Source: Bifidobacterium canis (GTDB lineage: Bacteria; Actinomycetota; Actinomycetes; Actinomycetales; Bifidobacteriaceae). From it: a DNA stretch of 64,000 bases. The position numbers and the translations under genes are program-made. The stretch covers positions 309,501 through 373,500 of the forward strand of contig NZ_WNLP01000002.1 in assembly GCF_009727065.1 (NCBI RefSeq). Reading direction: 5' to 3'. Under the pieces are notes generated by a model, which was not told the origin of the DNA, did no database searches, and saw nothing but the letters and a program-made list of their open reading frames with translations. Shown one piece after another: positions 26,777-36,681 of this stretch (the stretch's first letter is position 1; each line of letters starts with the position of its first letter).

Positions 26777-27847
26777 ATGGTACAGATCAACGAGCGTGGA
26801 GTGAACGTCGCGGTGCTCGGAGCCACCGGCCAGGTCGGCATGGTGATGCGCCGCGTGCTCGACGAGCGCAACTTCCCAGTCAAGGATTTGCGTTTCCTCG
26901 CATCCGCGCACTCCGCCGGCACGGTGCTCAACTGGCGTGGGCACGACATCACCGTGGAAGATGTCGCCACCGCCGACCTGAGCGGCATCGACATTGCGAT
27001 TTTCTCCGCAGGCGGCGGCACGTCGAAGATCTGGGCTCCCAAGTTTGCCGAAGCGGGCGCATATGTGATCGACAACTCCTCGCAATGGCGCATGCATGAC
27101 GATGTGCCGCTGGTGGTTGCCGAAGTGAACCCGGACGATCTCGATGAGATCCCGTCGCGCATCGTCGCGAACCCGAACTGCACCACGATGGCGATCATGC
27201 CGGTTGTCAAGCCGCTGGCAGACAAGTTCGGCCTCAAGCGACTGATCGTCAGCTCGTATCAGGCGGTGTCGGGCGCGGGGCGCGCCGGCGTCGAGCAGCT
27301 GCTCAACGAGGCGACTGCCGCGATCGAACAGGGCGCCGACAAGCTCGTGTTCAGCGGCGATGCAATCAAGTTCCCTGAACCCACCAAGGTGGTGCGCACA
27401 ATTGCGTTCAACGAGGTGCCGTTCATCGGCGCGATCGTCGACGATGGTTCGGAAGAAACCGATGAGGAGCAGAAGCTGCGCAACGAAAGCCGTAAGATTC
27501 TGCACCTGCCGGAGCTCAAGGCGTCGTGCACCTGCGTGCGCGTCGGTGTGTTCACCGCGCATGGCATGAGCGTTAACGCCGAGTTCGAGAACGAGGTCAG
27601 CGTCGAGGAAGCGCGCAAGGTGCTCGAGAACGCACCTGCCGTCGAACTGACCGACATTCCGACCGCGCAACTCGCTGCCGGCAAGACGCCGAGCTTCGTC
27701 GGTCGCATCCGCGTTGACCAGGCGGTTGACGACAACAAGGGCCTTGCATTCTTCGTCACGAACGACAATCTGCGCAAGGGCGCTGCGCTCAACGCGGTTG
27801 AACTTGCCGAGATCGTGGCACAGAAGCATTTCGCCGACCAGCTCTGA
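26777..27847 (+). CDS. asd: Aspartate-semialdehyde dehydrogenase
   Basis: A 356-residue NADPH-dependent enzyme that reduces aspartyl phosphate to aspartate semialdehyde. The NADP loop is VNVAVLGATGQVGMVMRRVL. The catalytic cysteine is residue 135 in IVANPNCTTMAIMP. SYQAVSGAGRAGVEQL and the late histidine in CTCVRVGVFTAHGMS are family features. AGAAGGAG lies before ATG 26777. Third gene of the lysC-ACT-asd set and closed by the terminator at 27869. Confidence 0.96.
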   Translation: MVQINERGVNVAVLGATGQVGMVMRRVLDERNFPVKDLRFLASAHSAGTVLNWRGHDITVEDVATADLSGIDIAIFSAGGGTSKIWAPKFAEAGAYVIDNSSQWRMHDDVPLVVAEVNPDDLDEIPSRIVANPNCTTMAIMPVVKPLADKFGLKRLIVSSYQAVSGAGRAGVEQLLNEATAAIEQGADKLVFSGDAIKFPEPTKVVRTIAFNEVPFIGAIVDDGSEETDEEQKLRNESRKILHLPELKASCTCVRVGVFTAHGMSVNAEFENEVSVEEARKVLENAPAVELTDIPTAQLAAGKTPSFVGRIRVDQAVDDNKGLAFFVTNDNLRKGAALNAVELAEIVAQKHFADQL

Positions 27848-27868
27848 TCCAACTCTCCAACTTTCATG

Positions 27869-27903
27869 GGGCGACCTGTTTGTAAGCAGGTCGCCCTTAT
27901 TTC
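27869..27903 (+). terminator. Terminator of the lysC-asd operon
   Basis: Perfect 10-base arms GGGCGACCTG and CAGGTCGCCC (27887-27896) with TTATTT behind. Confidence 0.85.
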
Positions 27904-27943
27904 GTCTTTCGTGCACCCCATTTCGTTGTTAGGCGTCCACTCC

Positions 27944-28090
27944 CTGCCCTCTAGTTCGCTGGCGGGGATATAAAACTCCGTTACCCTCATATATGCGGCT
28001 GAGGAAAACCGCTATTTTCCAACGAAAAGGTATTTGAGATACTTGAAGCCAAGAGAGTTTTATATCCCCACCAGCGAAATAGGGGGTGCG
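27944..28090. mobile_element. MITE-like element, copy 1
   Basis: Terminal inverted repeats lie at 27951-27978 and 28055-28082. They share GGGGATATAAAACTC and CGCTGG(C/T)GGGG, with only a few mismatches over 28 bases. The interior of about 75 bases has no coding capacity. The reverse complement aligns along its length with the element entering the right edge of the window at 63896, including an internal block resembling TTTTCGTTGNAAAATAGC. A non-autonomous mobile element or a structured intergenic repeat are both possible. Confidence 0.6.
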
Positions 28091-28136
28091 GGGATGGGGA
28101 AGCGGGGCGGTTTCACGATGATGGCGTGATGCGGCT

Positions 28137-28783
28137 ATGCTGGAGAGCATGTCAATGGCATCGATCGAAGCGACTAAGCAGCTGGATAGAATCGTGGCGT
28201 TGGGCTACCCCGACGTTGCAGATATGAGCGCCGACGCCTTTCGCGCGCTGGCACGCCCACTGATACGCGCGCTCGAGAACAGCGACCTGGGCGAAAATAT
28301 TCTGCTCGTGCCGACGCGCGAGCTCGTCACACCGGAATCGCTTATCGCACGAACCAGCATCGATCGCATGGCTGGATTCACCACGATGCCACCTCGAGAT
28401 ATCGTCAGTTTTTGCCCACCAGCGGATTCGAGCCGCCGGAAGGTCCGTTCTATTTGGTCATCGAGCCTCACACCGGCACTTGCTATGTGAACCGCGAGCC
28501 AGACGTTGCGCGCAAACTCATCGAATCCGATGAGCGCCTGCCGCTCACGCTCGAAGAGGGGCTTGCCATCGCAACGCAGCACCCTGAGTGGTTGCTCGAG
28601 AAGAACGGCTTCAACCTACTGGGCTCGCGCAGTGCCGATGGCCGCGTGCCAAGCATCTGGATGAGCCAAAGTGCGCCACGCTTGGGGGCGGTTTGGCCGA
28701 ACTCGCGCCACACGTGGCTCGGCAACGCCTACTGCCTCGCGCGCCGCGGCGTGAGCCTCATCGAAGGCCGCTCCAACAACTAA
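28137..28783 (+). CDS. DUF5701-family protein (frameshift near 28411)
   Basis: A cytosolic protein of about 216 residues after frame repair, related to the actinobacterial DUF5701 family, whose function is unknown. Recognisable parts are LPTSGFEPPEGPFYLVIEP, YVNREPDVARKLIESDERLP, LTLEEGLAIATQHPEWLLEK and IWMSQSAPRLGAVWPNSRHT. The frame breaks in the run TTTTT 28409-28413; one added T joins RDIVSF to LPTSGFEPP. Start candidates are ATG 28137, 28149 and 28155; GGAGAG at 28142-28147 favours 28155. It lies alone between the MITE-like element and leuA. Confidence 0.65.
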
Positions 28784-29090
28784 TTACGACGGCTGGCTAC
28801 TGCGGCTCATTACTTCGGCAACAGCGTGTTTCTGCCTGTGGCTTCTCCTCACAGATCGCTCTCCCCGCGGCCCGTGTATATACATATATATTGGTCGAAA
28901 AGAGTGAAAGCATGGCAAAAAGCGCGTATTTTATACGACAGTTGTAAAAATTTGCTGAAAATAGCCGAAATGCGGACGTTTGTTCGTGTGTCTCCCCTGA
29001 GTTTGTATATCGTATTTTCTACGCGTGCATGCCGCCGTGGGCGAAATGCGCGCGCGAATAGTATCAACGCGAATTTAAAAGGAGGAGAAG
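28784..29090. promoter_or_regulatory. Intergenic region upstream of leuA
   Basis: 307 bases without a gene. A TATATACATATATATTGGTC stretch with a GGTCGAAA half-site (about 28876-28900) matches the recurrent GACC/GGTC palindrome family. The leuA promoter must lie in the AT-richer part from 28910 to 29060. I see no leader peptide with leucine codons and no T-box. Confidence 0.4.
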
Positions 29091-31004
29091 ATGGGTCAGA
29101 ATCAATCATCGGTGTTTGATCTCGCAGCCGTAGCCGCGGCGTCCAACGGAGGGAACAATGACCCGCTGCTGCCTCCGGCACGTTTTATTGGCGCCCCGCA
29201 AAAGCCCAGCAAGATGCCATACACAAAATATGTGGCGTATGGCAAGCAGGTGCCGTTTGACTACCCGGAGCGCACGTGGCCGGGCAAGCAGCTGCATCGC
29301 GCGCCACGCTGGTGCTCCGTCGATCTGCGCGACGGCAATCAGGCGCTGGTCAATCCGATGGATTCCGAACGCAAACTGCGCTTCTGGAACATGCTCGTAA
29401 ACATGGGCTTCAAAGAGATCGAAGTCGGCTTCCCGAGCGCTTCGGAAACGGATTATGACTTCATTCGCATGCTCATCGAGCGCGAACTGATTCCAGATGA
29501 CGTGACGATCGTCGTGCTCACGCAGGCTCGCGAGCACCTGATCCGCAAAACGTACGAATGCCTCAAGGGTGTCAAGCGCGCGATCGTGCACTTCTACAAC
29601 TCCGTCTCCGTGCTGCAGCGCGAAGTGGTGTTCCGCAAAGATCGCGCAGGCATCAAGAAGCTCGCCACCGACGCGGCGCACCTGTGCAAGGAACTCGAGA
29701 GCGACGCCGAGGGCATTGATCTTTACTACGAGTACTCACCGGAATCGTTCACCGGCACGGAACCGGACTACGCGGTGGAAGTGTGCAATGCGGTTATCGA
29801 CGTGATCAAGCCGACTCCGCAGCACCCGATGATCATCAATCTGCCGGCCACTGTGGAGATGACGACGCCGAACGTGTTCGCCGACGAAGTGGAATACGTG
29901 TCGAACAATCTGCGTGACCGCGACTCTGTGGTGCTCTCGCTCCACCCGCACAACGACGAAGGCATGGGCGTGGCAGCCGCCGAGCTTGGCATTCTCGCAG
30001 GCGCGGACCGCATTGAAGGTTGCTTGCTCGGCAACGGCGAACGCACCGGCAACGTCGACTTGGTGACGCTCGGGCTCAACATGCTCACGCAGGGCATCGA
30101 CCCGCAGCTCGACCTCTCCGACATGCCCGGCATTCGCAAGACCGTTGAATACTGCAACCAGATCAAGATCTCCGAACGCCACCCATACGCCGGCAACTTC
30201 GTGTTCACCGCGTTCTCCGGTTCGCACCAAGACGCGATCAAGAAGGGACTCGAAGCTCGCGAAGTGGCTGCCGACATGGCTGGCGTCGACGTCGAGAACT
30301 TCGTGTGGCTCGTGCCATACCTGCCGATCGACCCGAAGGATATCGGCCGCTCGTACGAGGCGATCATTCGCGTGAACTCGCAGTCTGGCAAAGGCGGCAT
30401 GGCATACCTGCTCAAGGCGAACCACAATCTCGACCTGCCGAAGAATTTGCAGGTGGAGTTCGAGAAGATCGTGCAGCAGCACGCCGACGAGACGAAGAAG
30501 GAAGTCAAGGACGGCGACATCTGGCGCCTGTTTAAAGACGAATACCTGCCCGTCGAAGAGTCCGGCGCGATTGAGTTGGGCGAAGTGGTTGCCGACACGC
30601 TTGACGAGACGCTTGATCAGTGGGGTCGCCTGAAGCTGCTCAAGGTGAGCATGAGCTCCGGCGAAGACGGCTCCGACACCCGCTTGACCGCCACCGTGCT
30701 CGACCGCGGCATCAACGTTGGCAAGGAACCCGAGGTGACGCGCGAAATCGAGGGCGCGGGCAACGGCCCGATCGCCGCGTTCCTCGACGCTCTGAAGAGC
30801 TTCGGCGTAGAGGCTTCGGTGATCGACTACGCTGAGCACACGATGTCGGTCGGCTCCGACGCGCTCGCCGCTTCATACGTGCAGTGCGAAGTCGGTCAGG
30901 AAGATGAAGAGAAATCTATCGTCTGGGGCGTCGGCATTGACTCGTCGATTATCACGAGCTCGCTGAAGGCGATTATCTCCGCGATCAATCGCTCCAATCG
31001 CTGA
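29091..31004 (+). CDS. leuA: 2-isopropylmalate synthase
   Basis: A 637-residue enzyme that condenses acetyl-CoA with 2-ketoisovalerate, the first committed step of leucine synthesis. It belongs to the long actinobacterial type. The TIM barrel begins with RAPRWCSVDLRDGNQALVNP (metal-binding and catalytic RDGNQ) and has LHPHNDEGMGVAAAELGI with the metal histidines, then GNGERTGNVDLVTLGLNML. The C-terminal LeuA dimer/allosteric domain follows from about residue 500. An excellent ribosome-binding site, AAAGGAGGAG, precedes ATG 29091. Monocistronic, ended by a perfect palindrome. Confidence 0.96.
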   Translation: MGQNQSSVFDLAAVAAASNGGNNDPLLPPARFIGAPQKPSKMPYTKYVAYGKQVPFDYPERTWPGKQLHRAPRWCSVDLRDGNQALVNPMDSERKLRFWNMLVNMGFKEIEVGFPSASETDYDFIRMLIERELIPDDVTIVVLTQAREHLIRKTYECLKGVKRAIVHFYNSVSVLQREVVFRKDRAGIKKLATDAAHLCKELESDAEGIDLYYEYSPESFTGTEPDYAVEVCNAVIDVIKPTPQHPMIINLPATVEMTTPNVFADEVEYVSNNLRDRDSVVLSLHPHNDEGMGVAAAELGILAGADRIEGCLLGNGERTGNVDLVTLGLNMLTQGIDPQLDLSDMPGIRKTVEYCNQIKISERHPYAGNFVFTAFSGSHQDAIKKGLEAREVAADMAGVDVENFVWLVPYLPIDPKDIGRSYEAIIRVNSQSGKGGMAYLLKANHNLDLPKNLQVEFEKIVQQHADETKKEVKDGDIWRLFKDEYLPVEESGAIELGEVVADTLDETLDQWGRLKLLKVSMSSGEDGSDTRLTATVLDRGINVGKEPEVTREIEGAGNGPIAAFLDALKSFGVEASVIDYAEHTMSVGSDALAASYVQCEVGQEDEEKSIVWGVGIDSSIITSSLKAIISAINRSNR

Positions 31005-31030
31005 TTAATAATATAAATTATTAGTAATAT

Positions 31031-31080
31031 ATAGAAAATGGCTGCGAAGTAATAATTATTACTTCGCAGCCATTTTCTAT
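31031..31080. terminator. Bidirectional terminator, perfect 50-bp palindrome
   Basis: Arms 31031-31053 and 31058-31080 are complementary over all 23 bases, around AATT, which itself is palindromic. The ends are T-rich on both strands. It separates the convergent genes leuA and the class A PBP. Confidence 0.9.
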
Positions 31081-31100
31081 ATTTGATTATTTATAAGCAA

Positions 31101-33452
31101 TTACTGTTGTTGCCCAGTATTGCCGGTATTAGTACCGGTGTTTCCAGTATTTCCGGTGTCACCTGTAGTGCCGCCGCTATTGCCAGTGTTATTGCCGGTA
31201 TTATTGCCACTGCTCCCGCTGTTTTCACCAGTATTCGCGTCTGACTCATTCTTGTCGGTAGACGTGTCAGCCTTGTCTTTATTGGTGTCAGTCTCAGAAT
31301 TATTGTTCGCAGTGTCAGTTGGCGACGGAGAAGCCGAAGTAGTCGGGGACTGCGACGGCGTGGACTGCGTGTTGTTATTCGTGTTGTTCTGCGTCGTCGT
31401 AGCGCCGCCGAGACCCCAGTCGCCGTTCGGCCCGCCGATCTTGCCGTTGTCGACGGCGGTCGGGAACTGCTCGACCTCCTGGCCTTGCATCGCCTGCTCC
31501 ATGAACTCAGTGAACAGGTGAGCCGGGTAGCCGGTGGAAGATACGCCATAGCCGGCGAACTGCGGAACGACTTGATTCTCGCCGTTCTCGCCAGGATTCC
31601 AGATGGCCCACACGCTCATCAGCTGCGGAGTGTAGCCGACGAACGAAGCGGCGGTCTCGTCGTTTGCCGTGCCGGACTTGCCGGCCACAGGGCGTCCCAG
31701 CGTGGTGGAGGTGCCAGCCGCCGTGCCATATTGCGTGGTGCCGAGCATCGCGTTCTGCACCAAGTAGCAATCGTTCGCCTCGAACACCTTCTTCGTGCCG
31801 AGGTTCGGCTTGTACATCTCTTTGTCGCTCTTGAGCACGCGATCCACGAGGTGCAGCTTGTTGTATGTGCCACCGTTCGCAATCGTCGAATGACCTTGCG
31901 CGAGATCCCACACGGTCAGCGAATTGATGCCCAGAATGTTGTAGAGCGTATCTTCCTGAATGTCGCCGGTGATGCCTGCGTCATGGGCGATCTGCGCGAA
32001 ACGCTTCGGAGTCAAGTGCTCGTTCACGTTCATGAACACGGTGTTCACCGAGTTCGCCGTCGCCTGCTTCAGGTTGATGTTGCCCCAGCTGATGCCGAGC
32101 GCGTTCGGAACGTCGGCGTATGTGCCGGTGGTCGTTTCGAAGCGCACCGGCGAATTGCCGTTGAACAACGTGTTGAAGTTCACGTTATCCTGCGCAGCAC
32201 CCAGCAAACCGAACGGTTTCATCGTGGAGCCGGGCTGGAACGTGGCCTGCGTAGCGTTGTTGAGCTGGTGCTTCAAGTAGTCGGTGCCGCCATAAATGCC
32301 TTTGACCGCGCCCGTTTTCTGGTCGAGGGCTATGCCGCCCACCTGAATACTTTCGGGCATATCGCTCGGGCGATCGTTGCCGGTCGACTCCATCTGCTGC
32401 TGAGTGTTCTTGTCGAGCGTCGAAATGATCTTGTAGCCGCCGGTTTCCAGCTCGTCTTTGTCGAACGCCTTGTTGTTCACCAATTCGTTCTCGATGGCTG
32501 TGAGCAGGTAGCCGTTCTGACCGGAGAAGTCGTTGTTCGTCGTCACGGCCTTCACTTCAGGGAACTTGGCGCTGCTCGCCTGGTCAGCGGTGATGTAGCC
32601 GTCTTCCTTCATGATGCGAATCACGCGCTCGAAGCGGCTCTTCGCCTGCGCTTCGTTCACCGCGGGATCCCATGAGCTCGGCGCGGGGATGATGCCGGCG
32701 AGCATCGCGGCCTCCGACACCGTGAGATCTTTCGCATCTTTGCCGTAATACGCTTGTGCGGCGGCCTGAATGCCGTACGCGCCACGACCCAGGTAGATCG
32801 TGTTCATGTAGTTGCACAGCACCTGGCTCTTATCTTGCGAATTTGCGATCTTCATAGCGAGGAACGCCTCGCGAATCTTACCCGTGTACGACGTGGTTTC
32901 GCCGAGATAATATCGCTCCGCATACTGCTGCGTGATCGTCGAACCGCCCTGACGCGAGCCGGTAGTCAGATTGTTGTACAGCGCGCGTGCCATGCCCATG
33001 ATGTCGATGCCGCCGTTCGTGTAGAACGAGCGGTCTTCCGAGGCGACGATCGCGTTGCCCACATAGTCGGGGAGCACGGAGCAGTCGATAATCTCACGGT
33101 TTTGTTCGGAGAATGAGCCGATCGGCGTTGTGCCATCGGAGTAATACACGGTCGTCTTCTCAGCGAGCGCAACCTTCTCCGGCTGTGGAATCTCAGTCGT
33201 CGCATACAAATATGCGAACAGGCCGATGCCGATGGCGAGCAGGCCGCCGATCACACCGAGCAGAATCTTCCACCACAGTCCTTTTTTACGATTCTTCTTC
33301 TTTTTCGGACCGTTCGGATTGGCGTTACGGCGCGAGTTTTGTTTCTTTGCGCGGTGCGAAGAGCTCGCTTTATGCGTGCCTCGCGTGGAGCTTGTGCCCC
33401 TGTTATTCGACGAGGCAGAGCGAGAGCTTGCGGTACGTGTCTGTGAAACCAT
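31101..33452 (-). CDS. Class A penicillin-binding protein (transglycosylase/transpeptidase)
   Basis: A 783-residue bifunctional peptidoglycan synthase. The cytoplasmic N-terminus is highly basic (KKKKNRKKGLWWK), followed by one membrane anchor (ILLGVIGGLLAIGIGLFAYL). The glycosyltransferase 51 domain has VASEDRSFYTNGGIDIMGMA, GGSTITQQYAERYYL and AMLAGIIPAPSSWDP. The transpeptidase domain has SxxK in GSTMKPFGLLGAA, SxN in TANSVNTVFMN and the KTG-type box AGKSGTANDETA. The last 110 residues are a Thr/Asn/Ser/Gly-rich tail with TGNTG-like repeats, reaching into the wall. ATG 33452 is the natural start; the open frame further upstream has no homology. Confidence 0.92.
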   Translation of the reverse strand: MVSQTRTASSRSASSNNRGTSSTRGTHKASSSHRAKKQNSRRNANPNGPKKKKNRKKGLWWKILLGVIGGLLAIGIGLFAYLYATTEIPQPEKVALAEKTTVYYSDGTTPIGSFSEQNREIIDCSVLPDYVGNAIVASEDRSFYTNGGIDIMGMARALYNNLTTGSRQGGSTITQQYAERYYLGETTSYTGKIREAFLAMKIANSQDKSQVLCNYMNTIYLGRGAYGIQAAAQAYYGKDAKDLTVSEAAMLAGIIPAPSSWDPAVNEAQAKSRFERVIRIMKEDGYITADQASSAKFPEVKAVTTNNDFSGQNGYLLTAIENELVNNKAFDKDELETGGYKIISTLDKNTQQQMESTGNDRPSDMPESIQVGGIALDQKTGAVKGIYGGTDYLKHQLNNATQATFQPGSTMKPFGLLGAAQDNVNFNTLFNGNSPVRFETTTGTYADVPNALGISWGNINLKQATANSVNTVFMNVNEHLTPKRFAQIAHDAGITGDIQEDTLYNILGINSLTVWDLAQGHSTIANGGTYNKLHLVDRVLKSDKEMYKPNLGTKKVFEANDCYLVQNAMLGTTQYGTAAGTSTTLGRPVAGKSGTANDETAASFVGYTPQLMSVWAIWNPGENGENQVVPQFAGYGVSSTGYPAHLFTEFMEQAMQGQEVEQFPTAVDNGKIGGPNGDWGLGGATTTQNNTNNNTQSTPSQSPTTSASPSPTDTANNNSETDTNKDKADTSTDKNESDANTGENSGSSGNNTGNNTGNSGGTTGDTGNTGNTGTNTGNTGQQQ

Positions 33453-33667
33453 GCGTTCCACGGTAGTCAAACACCCTGAGAAATGGCAACGCCTACTGAC
33501 TAATCTCCACAATCGACCTCTATATAAATATGGAGAACAGCTGTTCATGCTGTAGTGTTTTCCAGCACACCGACTATCTTCAATAGGTATCTCTCGAATT
33601 GCATCGCGGGAATTACAAGGTATGCTTAAAAGCGGAAAATCGCTCACAAGTTAGAGGAGTCGTTTAG

Positions 33668-34810
33668 ATGAGCATTCGCGTGGCTATTGCCGGTGTGGGT
33701 AATTGCGCCTCATCATTGGTGCAGGGCGTTGAATTTTATAAGGACACCAAGGATGAAGACAAGATCCCTGGTCTGATGCACAACAACTTTGGCGGATACC
33801 GTGTTCGCGACATCGAGTTCGTGACCGCGTTCGACGTTGACTCGGAGAAGGTCGGCAAGGACCTCTCTGAAGCCATCGGCGCTTCGCAGAACAACACGAT
33901 CAAGTTCGCCGACGTGCCGAACCTGGGCGTCGAAGTGCTGCGCGGACCAACGTATGACGGTCTCGGCGAGTACTACCGCGAAATGATCACCGAGTCCGAC
34001 GCCGCTCCGGTTGACGTGGCTCAGGTGCTGCGCGACAAGAAGGTCGACGTGCTCGTCTCCTACCTGCCTGTGGGCTCCGAAGAAGCTGACAAGGCTTACG
34101 CCCAGGCTGCTATGGACGCCGGTTGCGCGTTCGTCAACTGCCTGCCAGTGTTCATCGCCTCCGACCCGGTGTGGGCTCAGAAGTTCCGTGACGCCGGCGT
34201 GCCGATCATCGGCGACGACATCAAGAGCCAGGTCGGCGCAACGATCACGCACCGCGTGCTCGCCCGTCTGTTCGAGGATCGCGGCGTGCGCCTCGACCGC
34301 ACGTACCAGCTCAACGTCGGCGGCAACATGGACTTCATGAACATGCTGCAGCGCTCCCGCCTGGAATCCAAGAAGATCTCCAAGACCCGCGCCGTCACCT
34401 CCGTGGTTCCTCACGACATGGATCCGCACAACGTGCACATCGGCCCGTCCGACTACGTGGCATGGCTCGACGACCGCAAGTTCGCATTCGTGCGTCTCGA
34501 AGGCACCACGTTCGGTGACGTTCCGCTGAGCCTCGAATACAAGCTGCAGGTGTGGGATTCCCCGAACTCCGCAGGCATCGTGATCGACGCCGTGCGCGCC
34601 GCCAAGATCGCTCTCGACCGCGGTCTGGCCGGCCCGGTTCTGGCTCCGTCCTCCTACTTCATGAAGTCCCCAGCGGTTCAGCATGAAGACACCGAGGCTC
34701 GCCAGCTCGTCGAAGCCTTCATCAAGGGTGACGTGGAAGCCAACGAAGAACAGCTCAATGCCGATGTTGCCTCCGCAAAGGCCGCCGGCAAGGATGTTTG
34801 GAAGGCCTGA
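33668..34810 (+). CDS. ino1: myo-Inositol-1-phosphate synthase
   Basis: A 380-residue NAD-dependent cyclase that converts glucose-6-phosphate to inositol-1-phosphate, actinobacterial type. The NAD-binding start is [73 protein letters not shown] and [14 protein letters not shown] follow. GDDIKSQ and NxGGNxDF are diagnostic for the family. In bifidobacteria the inositol phosphate can feed phosphatidylinositol or other inositol lipids. Ribosome-binding site AGAGGAG lies upstream of ATG 33668. Monocistronic with a strong terminator. Confidence 0.95.
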   Translation: MSIRVAIAGVGNCASSLVQGVEFYKDTKDEDKIPGLMHNNFGGYRVRDIEFVTAFDVDSEKVGKDLSEAIGASQNNTIKFADVPNLGVEVLRGPTYDGLGEYYREMITESDAAPVDVAQVLRDKKVDVLVSYLPVGSEEADKAYAQAAMDAGCAFVNCLPVFIASDPVWAQKFRDAGVPIIGDDIKSQVGATITHRVLARLFEDRGVRLDRTYQLNVGGNMDFMNMLQRSRLESKKISKTRAVTSVVPHDMDPHNVHIGPSDYVAWLDDRKFAFVRLEGTTFGDVPLSLEYKLQVWDSPNSAGIVIDAVRAAKIALDRGLAGPVLAPSSYFMKSPAVQHEDTEARQLVEAFIKGDVEANEEQLNADVASAKAAGKDVWKA

Positions 34811-34867
34811 GCTTTCAGAGCTTTTGAACGCTTCGCGCTGTGACACACTAGTGTGCCACATAGCGTT

Positions 34868-34905
34868 ATGGGGTTCGCGATCATATGGTCGCGAACCCCA
34901 TTTTT
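34868..34905 (+). terminator. Terminator of ino1
   Basis: Perfect 13-base arms ATGGGGTTCGCGA (34868-34880) and TCGCGAACCCCAT (34889-34901), then TTTTC. A further palindrome, CACACTAGTGTG, lies upstream at 34844-34855. Confidence 0.88.
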
Positions 34906-35003
34906 CATTCGTTCTGCCCATTTTCACGCATATTCAGGCACGTTCAAGAGGAGTGTGAGCGACATGCGGATGCGAATGGGGTGGCGATGGTGTACACTGG
35001 CTT

Positions 35004-35091
35004 ACGCCTCCGTGTGGCATTACGTCACCCAATCCCCCCAGGGCAGGAATGCAGCAAGGGTAAGTGGCCTATGATGGGTGCGCGGAGGTTT
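35004..35091 (+). ncRNA. ffs: Signal recognition particle RNA (bacterial small SRP RNA, 4.5S type)
   Basis: The apical domain contains CCCCCCAGGGCAGGAATGCA followed by GCAAGGGTAAG, the conserved Ffh-binding loop of bacterial SRP RNA. The outer stem is closed by GCCTCCG (from 35006) and CGGAGG (35083-35088), then TTTTCT as a terminator. TACACT at about 34992-34997 is a good -10 box. It binds Ffh and targets ribosomes making membrane or secreted proteins. Ends are approximate to a few bases. Confidence 0.88.
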
Positions 35092-35272
35092 TCTCATACT
35101 TTCGCGGCTTTTCGCATATTGCCGATTCCCCAATGGTTTCAAGGCTCTTTGATTCCTATGCCATAACTCACCCCATAGACGCTAAAAGAGCAGGAGCGGT
35201 GGTGCCAGCCCAACGGCAGAACACAAACGCCAGTTAGCGTTCGGTTTAGCAGTCCACGTAATGTTTTGTAGC

Positions 35273-36493
35273 ATGAGCGAGCAAGACGAATCCAAGAACC
35301 GCAACGGAGCACCCGATCCGGCGACGCACACGGCGGAACAGACGCAGTGGTCGGTGCTGGAGAGCAATCAGCAGACCAGCCGCCATGAAGCGACTCCCGA
35401 GGAATTGCGGGCAACATTCACCGCCGAGCAGCTCGACGGGTTCATTCCGCTGGCCGAGTCAGAGCGCCGCGAGCAGCAAGCGCGGCAGGCACAGCAGGCG
35501 CGTGGCAAGGGCAGGCGTGCGAGCCTTGCCGACACCGATCTTTCGGCAGACATCGATGCAGGGCTCGCCAAGCTCGACCCATTGATGATTCACCCGCGCA
35601 TGTCAAGCCGAGTGCTGTGCGGCATATTCGCGGTCGTGTTCGCACTGCTCGCATTCGCGTCGTATTGGTTCGGCGTGCAAACCACTTCGGGGCAAGGCTA
35701 CGAGGCGCTCGTCATCGACAACTTCGCGAACACGGTGCCACAATGGTTGCTCGACTATAACTTGGGATTGACGAATTCCACCGTGGTGGTTGCGGTGAGC
35801 CTGACATTCGGCGCAGTGGCGATCATCGTGGCGTTGATTCGCAGACGCTGGTGGCTGGCAGGCCAGCTCGTCGTGTTCGCGGCGGTGAGCTATGGCTTGG
35901 CTCGACTGCTCAAAACCGTTCTGCCGCGCCCATACCTGATGGAGATTCGCTCATCCACCGTGAACTCCGCACCATCCGGCCACACGATGCTCGCGATCGT
36001 GGCTGGAATCATGCTCATATGCGCGGTTCCGCACGCATTCCGCGCCCTCTGTGCCATCATCGCCACCGTGTATTCCACACTGGTGGGCACGCTGGTGATC
36101 GTCGACCGCTGGCACCGCCCCTGCGATGTGCTGATGTCGGTGTTCCTCGCCGGCGCGCTCGCCGCGCTGATGCTGCTGTTCACGCGCACCAGCGGCATGG
36201 ATAAACCGGGCAACCGCGTATCTTCTCCCACCGTGCAGATCGCAGCCTCCGTGCTCATCACGCTCGGCGTGTGCGGCAGTGCGTATGCGGCATATATTGT
36301 GTGGCAAATCTACTCCGGTCTGCAATACATGTCGTCGTGGTCTGTGTCTGGCGCGTGCATGTCTACCGGCGTGCTCGTCATCGCAATCAATGCGTTGGTG
36401 TGCGGAGTCATACTCGCGTTGCGTCAGCTCACCGCCTCGCCGCTGTCGCGTCTCGGTCAGATCGGTGCGCCGCCAGCTCCGCCGCGCAAATAA
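35273..36493 (+). CDS. PAP2-family membrane phosphatase
   Basis: A 406-residue membrane protein. The first 105 residues are a polar, Gln/Arg/Glu-rich cytosolic extension. From about 110 onward there are several spans and the three PAP2 motifs: LLKTVLPRPYL, NSAPSGHTMLAI and IVDRWHRPCDVLMSVFLAGA. The family dephosphorylates lipid phosphates such as phosphatidate or undecaprenyl pyrophosphate, on the outer membrane face. The substrate here is not decidable. ATG 35273 is preferred; an in-frame ATG sits 12 bases upstream. It lies 180 bases behind the SRP RNA. Confidence 0.85.
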   Translation: MSEQDESKNRNGAPDPATHTAEQTQWSVLESNQQTSRHEATPEELRATFTAEQLDGFIPLAESERREQQARQAQQARGKGRRASLADTDLSADIDAGLAKLDPLMIHPRMSSRVLCGIFAVVFALLAFASYWFGVQTTSGQGYEALVIDNFANTVPQWLLDYNLGLTNSTVVVAVSLTFGAVAIIVALIRRRWWLAGQLVVFAAVSYGLARLLKTVLPRPYLMEIRSSTVNSAPSGHTMLAIVAGIMLICAVPHAFRALCAIIATVYSTLVGTLVIVDRWHRPCDVLMSVFLAGALAALMLLFTRTSGMDKPGNRVSSPTVQIAASVLITLGVCGSAYAAYIVWQIYSGLQYMSSWSVSGACMSTGVLVIAINALVCGVILALRQLTASPLSRLGQIGAPPAPPRK

Positions 36494-36681
36494 CACAGAA
36501 ACAAATAACACAGAAACTATGGCATACCGCAGTTTCTGCACACTCATCTTGAATTACGCCGCCAGTGCGTGTTGTCGCGGTACACGTATAGTAAACGTAC
36601 AGAGGAGACTCGCAGATGTGCGGCAAGCGTGAGTGACGTGAGTACTATGTGGTCTCGTCAGCAAAGATGTAAGGAGAACAA

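Noticed and set aside
28860..29090. T-box or leucine attenuator upstream of leuA
   Set aside because: No leader peptide with leucine codons, no T-box sequence and no terminator hairpin are visible between 28860 and the ribosome-binding site.
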